Shown: one piece after another, positions 27,201-38,113 of the stretch | How the letters are laid out: every line of letters begins with the position of its first letter | Numbering within the stretch: position 1 is the first letter of the stretch | DNA from: Amyelois transitella | Lineage: Eukaryota > Arthropoda > Insecta > Lepidoptera > Pyralidae | Assembly (NCBI RefSeq): GCF_032362555.1 | Contig: NC_083520.1 | Coordinates: forward strand, 7,564,001 to 7,628,000 | Direction: 5' to 3' | Length of the DNA: 64,000 nt | Position numbers and translations under genes: made by a program | The notes under the pieces: generated by a model | Databases searched by the model: none | What the model was told of the DNA's origin: nothing | What the model saw: only the letters and a program-made list of their open reading frames with translations

Positions 27201-29464
27201 TCGTCGGCAGATTAAGATAAAACATCTGCAAGAAGAGGTAAGTGGCATACTTATTTGGTTAGAGAGTGAAAGAAAATAATTCCTATGAATGAAAATGAAT
27301 TCAGCTTATGCGCAAGGAGTTTTTTTTAATCTTTCCCGGAGGAAGAGGCAGAGACTACATCTTTCCACTAGCCACGATCCCTGCATACTTTTCGCTTCAT
27401 CACCATTCGTAACTCTTTTCATGCCAGCTCGTTGGTTTTACGTGAACTATTGATTAACCCTTAAATGCTCTATTGCAAGCTATTCCTTCATCTTGGTTTG
27501 GTGCGAGACTTCTTTTTGGAGATTATTCTTGGAATTAATATTATTGCTTAATTTTAGTATAACAAACGTAATTTAGAAACAGAAGCAGCCAAACTACACT
27601 TTAAATTAATAGAGAAGATTGAGGAAGATAAACGAAAGAGATTCGAAGAATTTGTCGATAAGAGCATCAAACGACATGAAGAAGAGTAAGTTAAGTAGCT
27701 ACAGCATAATAAATTATGTTACATACATAAAATTACGCCTTTTTCCCGGGGAGCGGTAGGCAGAAACTAGTTACATATTTCCACTTGCCACAATCACTGC
27801 ATGCTTCTCTCACTTCATCCACATTCAAGTCTCTTCATGCAAGCTCGTCTGATATGTATACTCTTGACCTGACCTTTTGCCAGGACGGCCTCGATTTGAT
27901 TAAGGCACGTTCATCTACAAATACTTTATTGTCCCACGGATGTCGTAAAAGGCGACTAAGACAAGCTTCCATGCTGGTCTGGCAGTAAAGAAAAGACATG
28001 TCAAAATTCTAATCTCACTTCAACACAGCTTTACGAGACTATTGTGTCAAACTCTCTTTACCCTGTAAGGTATAAAGTCATGACATGATAAAGATTTCTA
28101 TGGAATTTGATTCCAGTGCAATCTGTGTCATTTGTTTACTGCAGGTTTTTTAAAAAAGAAAAAGAAGAGCTCGATAGAAAACAACACGAGAATGAGGCGA
28201 AAAAGTTGATGAGAAAAGAACAGCAGATCGCCATAGAGCAGAACAAAATGACTCGTTGGAAAAACGACATTTGCACGTGTGACCGGCAATGTGTGCTGGC
28301 TAAATCCCACGGTGAACGATGTGCCGGCAAACAGAAGAAAAAATTAGGTACATATGTCATCATCCTCCTGGATTTAGTCCCGACTAGCTGATGTCCGCAA
28401 CTTCGTCTGATCGGAATCGAGTATTTATATACTTAAAAGTAAAAAAAGGTGAACTCCTAAAGAGCGGTCTCCCTTGGAGGGGTGCCGGAAGAGACTTTGT
28501 GTAGCAGTTTTCTAATTGAACTAAGCCAAACACAGTGGAGAAAACCGCATTTAAATTGGAACAATAATTTTAGGGTGATGCGATCAGCTTTGTACACCAA
28601 ATAAATCATGTTTGACCCCTGCAACCATTACAGGGAAAACTTAACAATTTCGAAGCATGGTTGTATTTATTTTGTGACAATAATGATAATGTGTATGCAA
28701 TATTTCATGGAGATAAGTGTAATAGTTTAAACCTGAAAACGTTACAAACAAACTTACTGACGCATTATTAATATTGGATTAAAATGCGTTTGACCCCAAT
28801 TTGCCTTACGATTACGACGGCAAGATGAGGTCTCTAGTCTCAACACCTAAACTATTTCTGACCAACCAGAACCAAACCCCATCAAAAAGGAGGTCACATT
28901 CCTGTCGCCACACAAGAAACTGGTGGCGGACCTGAGACAGCGTGAGAAGGAGCCGTCGCCGTGGAGCGGACTGAGCGGTGCCCACGCGCAGTTCGCGGAG
29001 CAAGCAGAACGCACGCTGGCTGAATGCAAATATAAGGCGATGGCGAAAAAAGTCGTTGATGTGAGTCAATTTACTTTTTTAACATTTGGTTTTGGTATGA
29101 TACGACCAATTTTTATATTACCAATAGACTGTAAATTTCGATTAATTCAAACTTATAGGAAAACTAGTGAATCTTCTTTTAAGCAACGAGCTAGCAACCT
29201 GTCATTATAATGTCAATCCAATTAAGACATACAAATGCGTGGCCTAAGATTCATACGAGACTATTTAGGTACTGTCTACCCCATAAGCAGATGGGTAAGG
29301 TGTGACGTCACGTGTCTCCGACAGACAGACATGATATGTAATAAATAATATGTACCCAAAAGGTGTACATGTATTCCATTCCATTATCGTTTTATTTTTA
29401 TTTTCAGGAATACAGAAGATTAAACAATTTGGATGCAGCAACACTGCCCGTGAAAAACTATTAA
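24208..29464 (+). CDS. coiled-coil ciliary protein resembling CFAP210/CCDC173
   Basis: Nine exons join without phase conflict: 24208-24375, 25097-25263, 25986-26180, 26540-26651, 27070-27237, 27558-27685, 28145-28347, 28870-29060 and 29408-29464 (462 aa). An AATAAA follows at 29541. The protein is almost all Lys/Glu-rich coiled coil. The N-terminus has NKNEWNRLK then a WPDSIE block, and exon 3 has SALVASKVIEERELQIAFKK. Both resemble CFAP210, a microtubule inner protein of axonemal doublets, which would imply expression in sperm or other ciliated cells. Exon 7 carries an unusual cysteine cluster, CTCDRQC...GERC (residues 356-372). The C-terminus is shorter and unlike what I recall of vertebrates. 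The start is uncertain: an upstream coding exon is possible, though a stop precedes this ATG in frame. Introns hold LINE and SINE-like scraps. Another axonemal coiled-coil protein remains possible. Confidence 0.7.
24510..25000 (-). repeat. Helitron-like fragments in CFAP210-like intron 1
   Basis: 24510-24700 reads as the complement of the lepidopteran Helitron type (AAAATCCGTCCAGTGGATTT, then GTGTGAAAGCATAACAAACA). 24790-24985 holds pieces such as AAATGCGAAAGTAGAT and a CTAGCTTTTGCGGG end, with a GCTACG-rich insert (24832-24880) between them. Boundaries are approximate. Confidence 0.5.
25290..25562 (+). repeat. dispersed repeat with stacked palindromes (CTGGCTATAGTCCCGGTTGC type)
   Basis: Three nested or adjacent inverted repeats: GCCCGGGG/CCCCGGGC near 25350, CCCAATCCAGGATC/GATCCTGGATTGGG around 25374-25428, and GTCAAGGG/CCCTTGAC inside the latter. 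The flanks (TCCTGGCTATAGTCCCGG, TCAGATTTTTACACGAAGC) recur at 47850-47995 and in part at 28358-28400, so this is a mobile family of unknown class. Confidence 0.7.
25570..25760 (-). repeat. RTE-like LINE 3' fragment
   Basis: Minus-strand relative of the LINE 3' end: GCTTCATCCCCATGCAATC, CTTTATACAAGCTCGTCGG and CTGAACTTTTGCCATGACG correspond to the complement of 62280-62360. Confidence 0.65.
27336..27450 (-). repeat. RTE-like LINE 3' fragment
   Basis: TTTCCCGGAGGAAGAGGCAG followed by AGACTACATC and GCTTCATCACCATTCGTAAC is the complement of the LINE end near 62330-62425. It lies in an intron of the CFAP210-like gene. Confidence 0.8.
27736..27920 (-). repeat. RTE-like LINE 3' fragment
   Basis: A longer copy than its neighbour at 27336: AATTACGCCTTTTTCCCGGG through TTCATCCACATTCAAG to GCCTCGATTTGATTAAGG, matching the complement of about 62265-62430. 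Confidence 0.85.
27935..28090 (+). repeat. dispersed repeat, GCTAGCAACCTGTCACT family, 5' and 3' pieces
   Basis: It carries GGATGTCGTAAAAGGCGACT and CTTCCATGCTGG, which recur at 30488-30545, then a degraded 3' half ending ACCCTGTAAGGTATAAAG. Confidence 0.6.
29178..29300 (+). repeat. dispersed repeat, GCTAGCAACCTGTCACT family copy in CFAP210-like last intron
   Basis: GAGCTAGCAACCTGTCATTA then TGCGTGGCCTAAGATTC and CTGTCTACCCCATAAGC. It is diverged but co-linear with the other copies. Confidence 0.75.
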
Positions 29465-29540
29465 ATTATATTTGATCTTTTTTTAATTTTCCTGATTTAT
29501 ATATGTATTTTTTATGATGTGATAAGGTATTTGTGTATTA

Positions 29541-29546
29541 AATAAA
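29541..29546 (+). terminator. polyadenylation signal of the CFAP210-like gene
   Basis: AATAAA lies 77 bases after the stop. The facing NDUFS1 gene has its candidate signal (TTTATT on +, 29737-29742) about 190 bases further right, so the two transcription units end close together without necessarily overlapping. Confidence 0.65.
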
Positions 29547-30247
29547 ATTCCAGTCTCGACAATCATTATACTACGTATATTTTATACTACAATTTTCTAT
29601 ATACAAAACTTTGATCTTACATTGCATCCGTTCAAATACGTTCCGGTTTCATTAAATAGATTAGATATAACATGTTAATAATATTTATTTTATTTTAAGG
29701 GATGACAAAATTTCAAAGAGAAAGAGAGTTACACACTTTATTCTTATCCATTAAATAACAAAATAAATAGCTTTAAATCACAATGTACATGCAGTCTATG
29801 CCAGTTGAGTACTCATACATGAGGCAGTATGAGACACATTCAACTACATTGGTGCATTTCTGTAGTATTTCCTTCGTAAAAATGATTGCAGAAAGGCGAA
29901 ATATAAATTTATTAATTATCCTAAGCGGCCGACTTTGCCGATTCAGTGCTAAAAATATAATAAAACTGATGTCTTTGTACTAAAATTAAGAAAAAGTTGG
30001 ATGGAGCAATGAAAATAAAAACAAAATCTTTATCACTAAATCGGCAAATATCAGGAATATCCCTAATAACTAAACGCGTAAACAATGTACACGAATCGTT
30101 CTACAAAACGTTCCATTTCTAAATTATATCGAAAATTACCCGAAATAAAAAATGTTTAACCAATTGAATTCAAAAACGTTCGAAAGGAGTTTGTCTATCA
30201 AATTCAAAAATGCTTTCTTTTAAATTCGTGTACGCGCATGGTATCAT

Positions 30248-33200
30248 CTAGTAGGGCGATTGTTTCTGCTTGTGTACGGCCTGTACGCATTTGGCCATCG
30301 TGGGCGATGCGCGGCTGATGGCGTCCGTCATGAAGTAGTCTGCCAGGGTCTTCAGCTGCACGTCCAGTTTACCAGATACGGGCTTCTGTACACTCTGGAA
30401 GAGAAAAATATCATATATGAAAATAGTGCCGTTTGGTTCCCAGAATTCTAAAATGGGAACGCTCCGCTCAATCTCTTTTTCACGGATGACATAAAAGGCA
30501 ACTAAGGGAATAGGAACACATTCATCTAGCTTCCATGCTGGTACCGTAGAAAAAACATAGTATGTGTGCCATCTGCTTCTCTTCTAATGCAGACTGTAAA
30601 AGTCAATCAATGGCAAGCTTTTAAACTTAGAATTTTTCTTATAGACGATGGGCTAGCAATCGTGTTTTGATAAATAAATTATCTTTAATCTGTCACTATT
30701 TGAATCCCACTTCCATCATAGCCATACAACTGAACATGGCCTTTCAGTCTTTAAGAGATTGGTGGCTCTAGCTCCATAAGGGGCCTATATATTATGTTAC
30801 CTTAGCCAAGGCCCGGGCCTGTGCGAAGTAGTTGTTGTTCTGGACGTCCCCCAAGCAGACGAGCGCGGGGCTGATCTCTCCGAGGCGGTCGCGGATCTCA
30901 TCCAGGTTGTCGTACGGGAGCCGTGCGCCTATCACTTCTGATAGCGCTCTGGAATATTTAAGATTTGATAAGAATACAAGATTGTTTTCAAACAAAAAGT
31001 TTGTTTCTGACCTATTTTTAAATGAATTCGTTACTTCGAAAACATACAATGCTTTGACTTATAACACATATGTATGTATGAGTGAGCAAGAAAAAGTGAA
31101 GAGAATTGTTCAATCGAAAGTTAAAGTCATACTATATTCCAAAGATCACCTACTACCTATTAAGAATGCGTTTATTTTTTACATTATTTGATATTGTTTT
31201 ATTTTTATAGGTGTCCAGTTCTAAAATTGAACAATAGTCCAATCACTAATAATACATTATATGTACGTATATACTGAACTCAGTTTACTGGAAACTACAG
31301 CCCCTGAACAAACTTAGGCTGCTTATAAAATAAAATACCACATGTTGAAAAAAAAAACACGCGTTCAAATATCGAATACCCACCTGATGATCTTCCAGTC
31401 GTCGCGCGCCTTCCCCGGCGGCGTGACGGCCGGCAGCGTCTGCTGCGCGCGGCCCTCCGCGTTCACGTACGTGGCGCGCTTCTCCGTGTACGCCGCGCCC
31501 GGCAGCACCACGTCCGCCATCGCCGCGCCCGCGTCGCCGTGGTGGCCTGACGACATACTTACTTTATTTTCAGTTTTAATTGTAAACCCAAAAAATTCTA
31601 ACTAAACACTACAATTATATTCTCGTAATATCAGGAACAAACGTAGACTAAAAAATATTCTATAATAAGTTTCTACTCTTCAGCAAATCCGGGAAATCAA
31701 AAACACATAAACCTACTTAGAAGATTCAAACCACACAAATCAGTTCAACATATTATTGCATGAATGCTAAAATTTTATGATCTTCAGAGTATCTACTTGA
31801 TAACTGGGGGTTAAATACGATGAGATCATAATTACCAGAATATGCAGATTGAACAGCTGAATTGTTAGTAAGCGCAACAATTTATATTTAAAAGGTGTTT
31901 TTGGGCAGCTATTTGCCTGGTCACAATACCAGTGCAAAAGAAACACCACTTTGGATCCGGCCTGGAGCAGCTCTTCCACAGTTTGTACCTTACCTTGGGC
32001 AATGATGAAGGCGTCTTTGTGCAGCTGTCCCCAGATAACGATCCCAGCGTAAGCCTCCAGTAGATACACCACTATGTGTCAATTCTATGGCACATCCCAC
32101 ACCTGTCACCAAACATTTTGTATTTTACCTTGGTAGTCGACGAAGGGGTCTTTGGGCAGCTGTTTCCAGAGACTACTCTAGCATCAACCCCCAACAAATA
32201 CACCACGTGGGGACCGACCAGCAGCAGTTCCCTCACACCTGATTTGTACTACCATACATCGTAAGTAATACACATGCCACACCTGCCACCAAAAAGTTTT
32301 TACTCTACCTTGATAGATAACGAAGGCGTCTTTGGGTAGTTGCTCCCTGGTGACGACTCCAGCATCAGCCCCCAGGAGATACACCACTTTTGGTCCGGCC
32401 TGGAGCAACTCTCCTACGCCTGGCTTGTACCCGATGTCCAGGGCAGCCACCTGAGACGCTGTACGTTGCAGCACGTTCAAAACCTGCAATAAGTAATTAT
32501 TTCTAAGTATAGAAACGGCGGCGCAACATTGAATTTAAGTTAATGCTAGTGCTACCGAACTTTCTATAGTCTATCGAAACACTATCGATTGTGCGCTTGG
32601 TATTTTATTATGGGTAATACGTATTATAAGGTAATAGTACGAAAAACGGCTTCTTCTAGACTAACCAAATTCTGGTTTTAAATACTTCTTTAGTTATAAA
32701 AGATAGAACTAACATTGTTTTCAAATTGCGGTCTACCGACCTACCTTCCAGTTCTTGTCTTCTAACTTGTCTTGCAGCCTCAGCGCCAACTCCTGGGTAT
32801 ATGCCAATAAAGCGGCTCCCTCCTGCGTCTTCAGCTGGTCGGCTCCGAGGATGACGACGGGCCTCTTGGCCTGCTCCAGTCGCTTCAGGACCGCGTGGGA
32901 GGAGGTACCGCTGGCCAAGTCTTTGACTACTGATGCTGAGTCGCCGACATGCTACAAAAAAAAATTAAATTTCAAAAAACCCTGACCTGTTTGTTTAAAA
33001 ATTTCTTATAGTGTTTTACTATATGAGTAGTTCATTCTTTTATTTGATACCTATATTGAGGATTGCGTGACAAAATATATAATCTGCCAGTATTTATTTA
33101 AAATATATTTAGTGTCATCTTGAACCATCAAACATAGCTAAGAACGCTACAGACTTTTATTTAATGCATGATTGCATGCCGCAGACCGACACGTCCCGTT

Positions 33201-36200
33201 ATTTTACGGTCGAAGATCAAATCAAAAAATAAAAAGGAAAAATAATCTTAACAAATAAGAATAAAATTTCTACTTGTCATACAAACATAACCATCGACTG
33301 AACGCTCTAAAATAAAATTATTTCGTACTCTTTTTTTACAGTTCTCTCAACAAAATTTGGCAACGTTTTAAATATAAACTAACCGTGTAATCATAGGTGA
33401 GGTCCACTTGAGGCCCGACGAGCGCCACGTCGGTGTCCTTGTGAATGAAAGCTTTGCGGATGCGCGCGTTCAGCAGCGGCGCCTCGAACCTGACGTTGGT
33501 GCCGATCAGGAGGACGAAGTCTGCGTCTTCCACGTCTGTTTTAAAAAAGAACTCAACGTTATAAACCAATTTCTTGTACTAATCAAAACATATTGATATT
33601 GATGTACTAAACGAAACATATTTTTTTGAACAATTAAATTAAACTCGTATTTTAATTTAATTTTTCAAAAAATAATCCTAAATTATGTAAAGTGTACATG
33701 TTTTGCTTTAAATCGTGTACCAGTAAGACCTGCAACGGCGCTATAGACTCCAAGAATGCCAAAATATCAGACTATAGACTGCAAGTAAGGGAATCAAAGT
33801 AACTCACTGGCAATCTTGGTGTTGAGCAGGTATGACGATCTGAGGTCGATGCCCGAGCCCTCCAGCGGGAAGTACTGCTCTGTGCAGGTGTTCTCCGAGC
33901 CCAGCCGGTTGAGCAGGTCTTTCAGCGCCACCAGTGATTCAGCACACGCCAAGTCACCGGCAACGGCCAACAACTAGACAGAACAAAACTAAAATTGATG
34001 TCAAAAGTATAATTAAATTAGTTATCTACTCTAAAACAATTTTTGATGAGACCGCCATTTGACTTAAATTAACAGTCACCATTAATAGTTCCTTCTATGG
34101 GTAATTATCACAGCCATTTCATGACTTCCCTAGAGGCTCATCCAACACTCTTCTACCTCGTGGTGTTTATTCCAATTAAGTAGATCCAAATCTGGAGAGG
34201 AATCCAGAGTGCGCGTTTTGACCATGATAAGTTTGGGTAAGTCAGGCTGACTCGCCTGGCAGGTCCGCTCACAGACACGTTGCCCGACAAACATGTATCG
34301 GTATACCTTATCAGAGGGGCAATCCCTGAGCGCCCGGGCGGCGGCCACGATGGCGTCCTCCCAGTCCACGGGCGTGAGGTTCCCGCGGCTGTCGGCCAGC
34401 AGCGGCGCCACCAGCCGCTGCCGCTTCAGGCCGTCGCACGCGAACCGCGACTTGTCCGACAGCCATTCCTCGTTGATCTCCTGAAACGGTCAACACGTTA
34501 TATGCCTTTTGAAATCTTTACGAAAATTCCGATAGATATAATATTGTAACGTAACATGATGCGTCTCGCTCATTTCCATTAAACGTAACTATTTAAGACA
34601 ATATTTGACATGCGAAATTTTTAGAGACATTGCAAGTTGGTAACAGACAGGCCATTCTACTAGCAGCTAAGATGATAAACTTCCCTCTTTTTGGCAAGGC
34701 TCTAAAAATAAAATACAATAACTTAATGACACTTTCCTATACAATTAATTAAAATATACTTTTCTCTCAGTGAGATCAACATATAAAAATATGTCAATAG
34801 AATAATTAAAGCTGTACCAAATTCAGCTGTGGAATAAGAAGAGGATGATGATAGTCTCTTTTATCTGATTAGTAAGTTACCTCATTAGTTCTCGGCAGAA
34901 TACGCAACACTTCATTGGTGCGGGTGGCGACCACGATGTTACTACCCAGGGGGTCTAAAACATCGATGGAGTCGATCTGAAAATTTTTTGTTTAAAGGTA
35001 AATAATTACATACAGTATAAAATGTTGACAAAAAGTATGTTCAACAGCGTTATGTGTTATTTTTACCCGAACTAACATTATAAATGCGAATGCAAGTTTG
35101 TTTGTTGTGTCGTATTATCTACTGAAATTTCCTGTTCATCTTATCATTTCAGAATAAAAATTGCGTATATATTAGAGTCGGCAAAAGGACATAGGTTACT
35201 TTTATCCCGGTAAAAACTATAGTTCCCGTGGGATTTGCGAAAAATCTGTATTCTTTTGTGGTGGCGCTAAATGAGCGCGTGTAGGTGGCGGTAAAAGTTA
35301 GTTTTTTATAAACTGTAACTAAGATTAAGATACACACTAAGTAAAAATAGTTGTGTAACTTACCCTCCTGGTCTCCCAGGGTCGAGCAGCAAAGCTGTAT
35401 GGTTTGGAAGTGAGCGCTCCGACAGGGCAGAGGTCGATGATGTTCCCGGACAACTCAGACAGGAACATTTTCTCCACATACGTCCCCACCTGCATACAAT
35501 AACATACATGCACATGATGATCCAAATAATAAATCTTTGCAATCACACATTTATTTATTTTAAACTTTATTAAGCCTCATAGGTACAATAAGTGGAATTA
35601 ATGCCAATAGAATTCTCTACCAGTCAACCTTTAGATAAAAGCAAACAGATAAATAAACAAGTGTCACAAAAGATTGAGAAAAAAAAATTACCAAATATTT
35701 GATTCATAGACATACATGAAATTTTTAACATAAGTAAGAGAATGATAAATCATTCTGCCGTTTGCTTTCTAAAGAAGAAAGGATGTATGTTTACTTTAAA
35801 ATTATGCCTGTTTAATATACGTCCAAGGTCTTCGGCTGATTTACCTGCATATCAGTCCCTCTCCCTGTGGTACCGAAGTCGTCAATGCCAGCCACCTCAG
35901 ACGCGAACCGAATGCAGCGAGTGCAGTGGATGCACCGAGTCATGATGGTCTTAATCAGTGGTCCCACATCTTTGTCCTCCACAGCCCTGTGACCAAACAG
36001 TTTTATCTCTCTCTTTAACAAAGATTTTGGATTACTGCAGTTCAGTTTAATTGAAAATTTTTATTATTGCTCAAAGTTGAATTTTGAATATAAAGAATCC
36101 TCTGTCCATACAAATCCTTGAATATAATTTGCAAATTAATCTTAACTAATTCAGTAATTTTGTAAACATAAAATGAGTAAATTAACTAATAGAAACCTAA

Positions 36201-37510
36201 AATCACACCTCTTCCCAGAAGTGGTAGATATGTAGGTAGAGAATACATCTTTCCATTTGTTGAAATCCTTGCCTGATTACATATTTAATTTACTAGTTTT
36301 TATAAATTTCAATCTCAATTCCATCATTATGACATATGACTAAATGAGGCCTTTCAGTCTTTTAAGACTACTCGGTCTGTCTGAAAGTTGATTTTATGTA
36401 TGTATGTTCCTGTAAAATATAGGTTTGCAAACCATTACTAAAATAATTCCATTAAAATACTTGCCTTTTCCCAGAGAAATGGATATCAGTAAAGCGGCTC
36501 TTGTCAGACCCAAATGCCATGGACTGGTCCTGAAGATCGCATTCACCTCCTTGGTCACAGATAGGACAGTCCAATGGATGATTCACAAGCAAAAACTCCA
36601 TGACTCCCTCTCTGGCCTTCCTTGTAAGATCCGAATTGGTCTTAACCCTCATTCCTTTCATCACGGGCATGGCACAGGCGGCTACAGGCTTAGGAGACTT
36701 CTCTACTTCAACCAGACACATTCGGCAGTTGCCGGCAACCGCCAACCTCTCATGGTAGCAGAAACGTGGGATTTCCACTCCAACTTGAGCTGCTGCCTGT
36801 TGGCAAATATTCCAAACATTTACTAATATTCTAACTATAATTTGATGGTATGTATTAGAAAGATTGCAATTTTTCATACAACTTTATCAAAACAAATAAC
36901 AAAAATAAGTTTTGATAAATTTGTAGTTATTATTTTGTTTTGATACACCTTATTTCACATTTATTTACTTAAGGAAAAGAAACCATTTGTTTCTTTATTT
37001 CTAACCCAAGATTTACAAGACTATTGATTACTAATTAAATAGTACAAATTACATGATCAACAAATTATTTCAATTTCAGTCAAAAAAAACTTCTAATTGG
37101 TCAATTAGAAGTTTTTTTTGACTGACAAACAGTAAAAATGCACCTCACTCAATATAATTTATTTTAATTTTGCTATTTTTTTGTTTAAAAAAGACATATG
37201 TATAAAAAACAGAACAATTGATAAAACATTATACAAAAATTATCTATAGATGTGATATGACCCTAAATGTGATAGATGTAAACTTAGAAATTCAATGTTT
37301 ACATGCGTTATTCATGATAAAAAATGAAAGAAACAAATTTACCTGCAATACAGTGGTGCCTGGTGGCACATAGACAGGTTGGTCATCAATGAACACCTCT
37401 ACTTTATCTGGATGAGGAGCAGCAACTTCGGCGTATCGACGTGTAGCCACTGGAGCCACACGCGCCGGAGAGCTAAGCGCGAGCGCCCGGGTTAGCGGCT
37501 GGCGCAACAT
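30248..37510 (-). CDS. NDUFS1: NADH:ubiquinone oxidoreductase 75-kDa core subunit
   Basis: Thirteen exons, high to low: 37510-37343, 36796-36465, 35986-35845, 35489-35364, 34976-34881, 34480-34307, 33973-33808, 33535-33384, 32951-32745, 32483-32309, 31546-31384, 30948-30801, 30394-30248. They give 731 aa against about 727 in human. The protein is the electron-input core subunit of mitochondrial complex I. All iron-sulfur ligands are visible: 2Fe-2S C69, C80, C83, C97; 4Fe-4S H129, C133, C136, C142; second 4Fe-4S C185, C188, C191, C235. The start [10 protein letters not shown] lines up with the human start and is a mitochondrial presequence; an in-frame ATG 11 codons upstream is probably 5' leader. 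Intron 2 uses a GC donor (AAAAG|GCAAGT), which is needed to give GKRAVEDK. Intron 10 holds broken copies of exon 10. The gene is divergent from eEF1B and shares its promoter interval. Confidence 0.97.
30488..30790 (+). repeat. dispersed repeat, GCTAGCAACCTGTCACT family, with a 29-base insert
   Basis: A long copy in NDUFS1 intron 12, antisense to the gene. It starts at GATGACATAAAAGGCAACTA and includes GATGGGCTAGCAAT, CTGTCACTATTTGAATCCCA and AACATGGCCTTTCAGTC. Between GCTAGCAAT and CTGTCACT an extra segment of about 29 bases (30662-30690, ending AAATTATCTTTAAT) interrupts the consensus. Confidence 0.85.
31890..32250 (-). pseudogene. degenerate tandem copies of NDUFS1 exon 10
   Basis: Three relatives of exon 10 follow it in intron 10. 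Copy 2 (32250-32129) aligns from [10 protein letters not shown] through VVYLLGVDA to the splice donor, but one base is missing before QLPKD, so the frame breaks. Copy 3 (about 32073-31994) keeps only the second half, in frame ([20 protein letters not shown]), and a good donor CAAG|GTAAGG. Copy 4 (about 31988-31890) keeps LLQAGSKVV and part of the rest. Copy 2 also shares intron sequence beyond the donor (TTTGGTG(G/A)CAGGTGTGG), so the duplicated unit, about 180 bases, spanned exon and intron. None can replace exon 10 as it stands. Confidence 0.85.
35078..35262 (+). repeat. Helitron-like fragment in NDUFS1 intron 4
   Basis: It begins AACATTATAAATGCGAATGC and AAGTTTGTTTG, and continues GACATAGGTTACTTTTATCC and CCGTGGGATTTGCG. 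These are landmarks of the Helitron type seen whole at 55539-55743. Confidence 0.7.
36212..36408. repeat. LINE scrap followed by GCTAGCAACCTGTCACT-family scrap in NDUFS1 intron 2
   Basis: 36212-36275 (CTCTTCCCAGAAGTGGTAG...AGAGAATACATCTTTCC) resembles the complement of the RTE-like 3' end. 36303-36408 (AATCTCAATTCCATCATTAT, GAGGCCTTTCAGTCTTTTAA, ending ATGTATGTATG) is the 3' half of the other family, on the + strand. Confidence 0.65.
37077..37124. repeat. perfect 23-bp inverted repeat with 2-base loop
   Basis: Left arm 37077-37099 (CAGTC, eight A, CTTCTAATTG) and right arm 37102-37124 (CAATTAGAAG, eight T, GACTG) are exact reverse complements around GT. It sits in NDUFS1 intron 1. Confidence 0.95.
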
Positions 37511-38113
37511 TTTCTGCAGCAAACGTTTCAAAATCAGGAACAACGCAGTTACACTTACTACGCCTTAATAAACACAGCACATGGCCCTTTATCACACGGA
37601 TAATCGCAGAACTTTAATAAAACCAGATACCGTAAATATAAATAATTTTATATATAAAATTACAAGAAAAACTTATGTTATTGTTACATAAGTTGGACTA
37701 CTTAACCTTAATAAATAGTATGAAAAATTTATATAAGAATCAATTTTACCGATTGTTTCAAAAGGTCTAATTATTCTAAATAAACTACCGACTTATTTTT
37801 ATGTCTAAAATTTAGGAATTTCGTACCACAAAATTCTAATTTTTATTCGGGATGATGACAATCAGTCAAATGACGGGTCAGGTACATTAAACCGTCAATG
37901 TCATAACTTATTTTTTTAGTATTGCCTTAGCATGGGAGTTAAAATTGACTTTTTTTATTAAATCTGTTAATGTTGTATGAAGGACATCCCTAGTTTCATT
38001 CGTTCATTTTTTGTCTCTCTTCAATTTTTCAATATCTCTCTCTTTCTTCTTTCTCGTACGCTTTCCGCCGGTGGTGCGTTTCCATTTGGAACGAATATCT
38101 TTTTTTACACAAA
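37511..38113. promoter_or_regulatory. bidirectional promoter interval NDUFS1 / eEF1B
   Basis: The 603 bases separate the two divergent start codons. On the eEF1B side, pyrimidine runs at 38031-38060 (CTCTCTCTTTCTTCTTTCTC) just before the GC-richer leader look like a 5'-TOP start site, typical of translation-machinery mRNAs. On the NDUFS1 side, TTTGCTGCAG directly before AAAATG could be an acceptor of a leader intron. No TATA box is evident. Confidence 0.55.
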
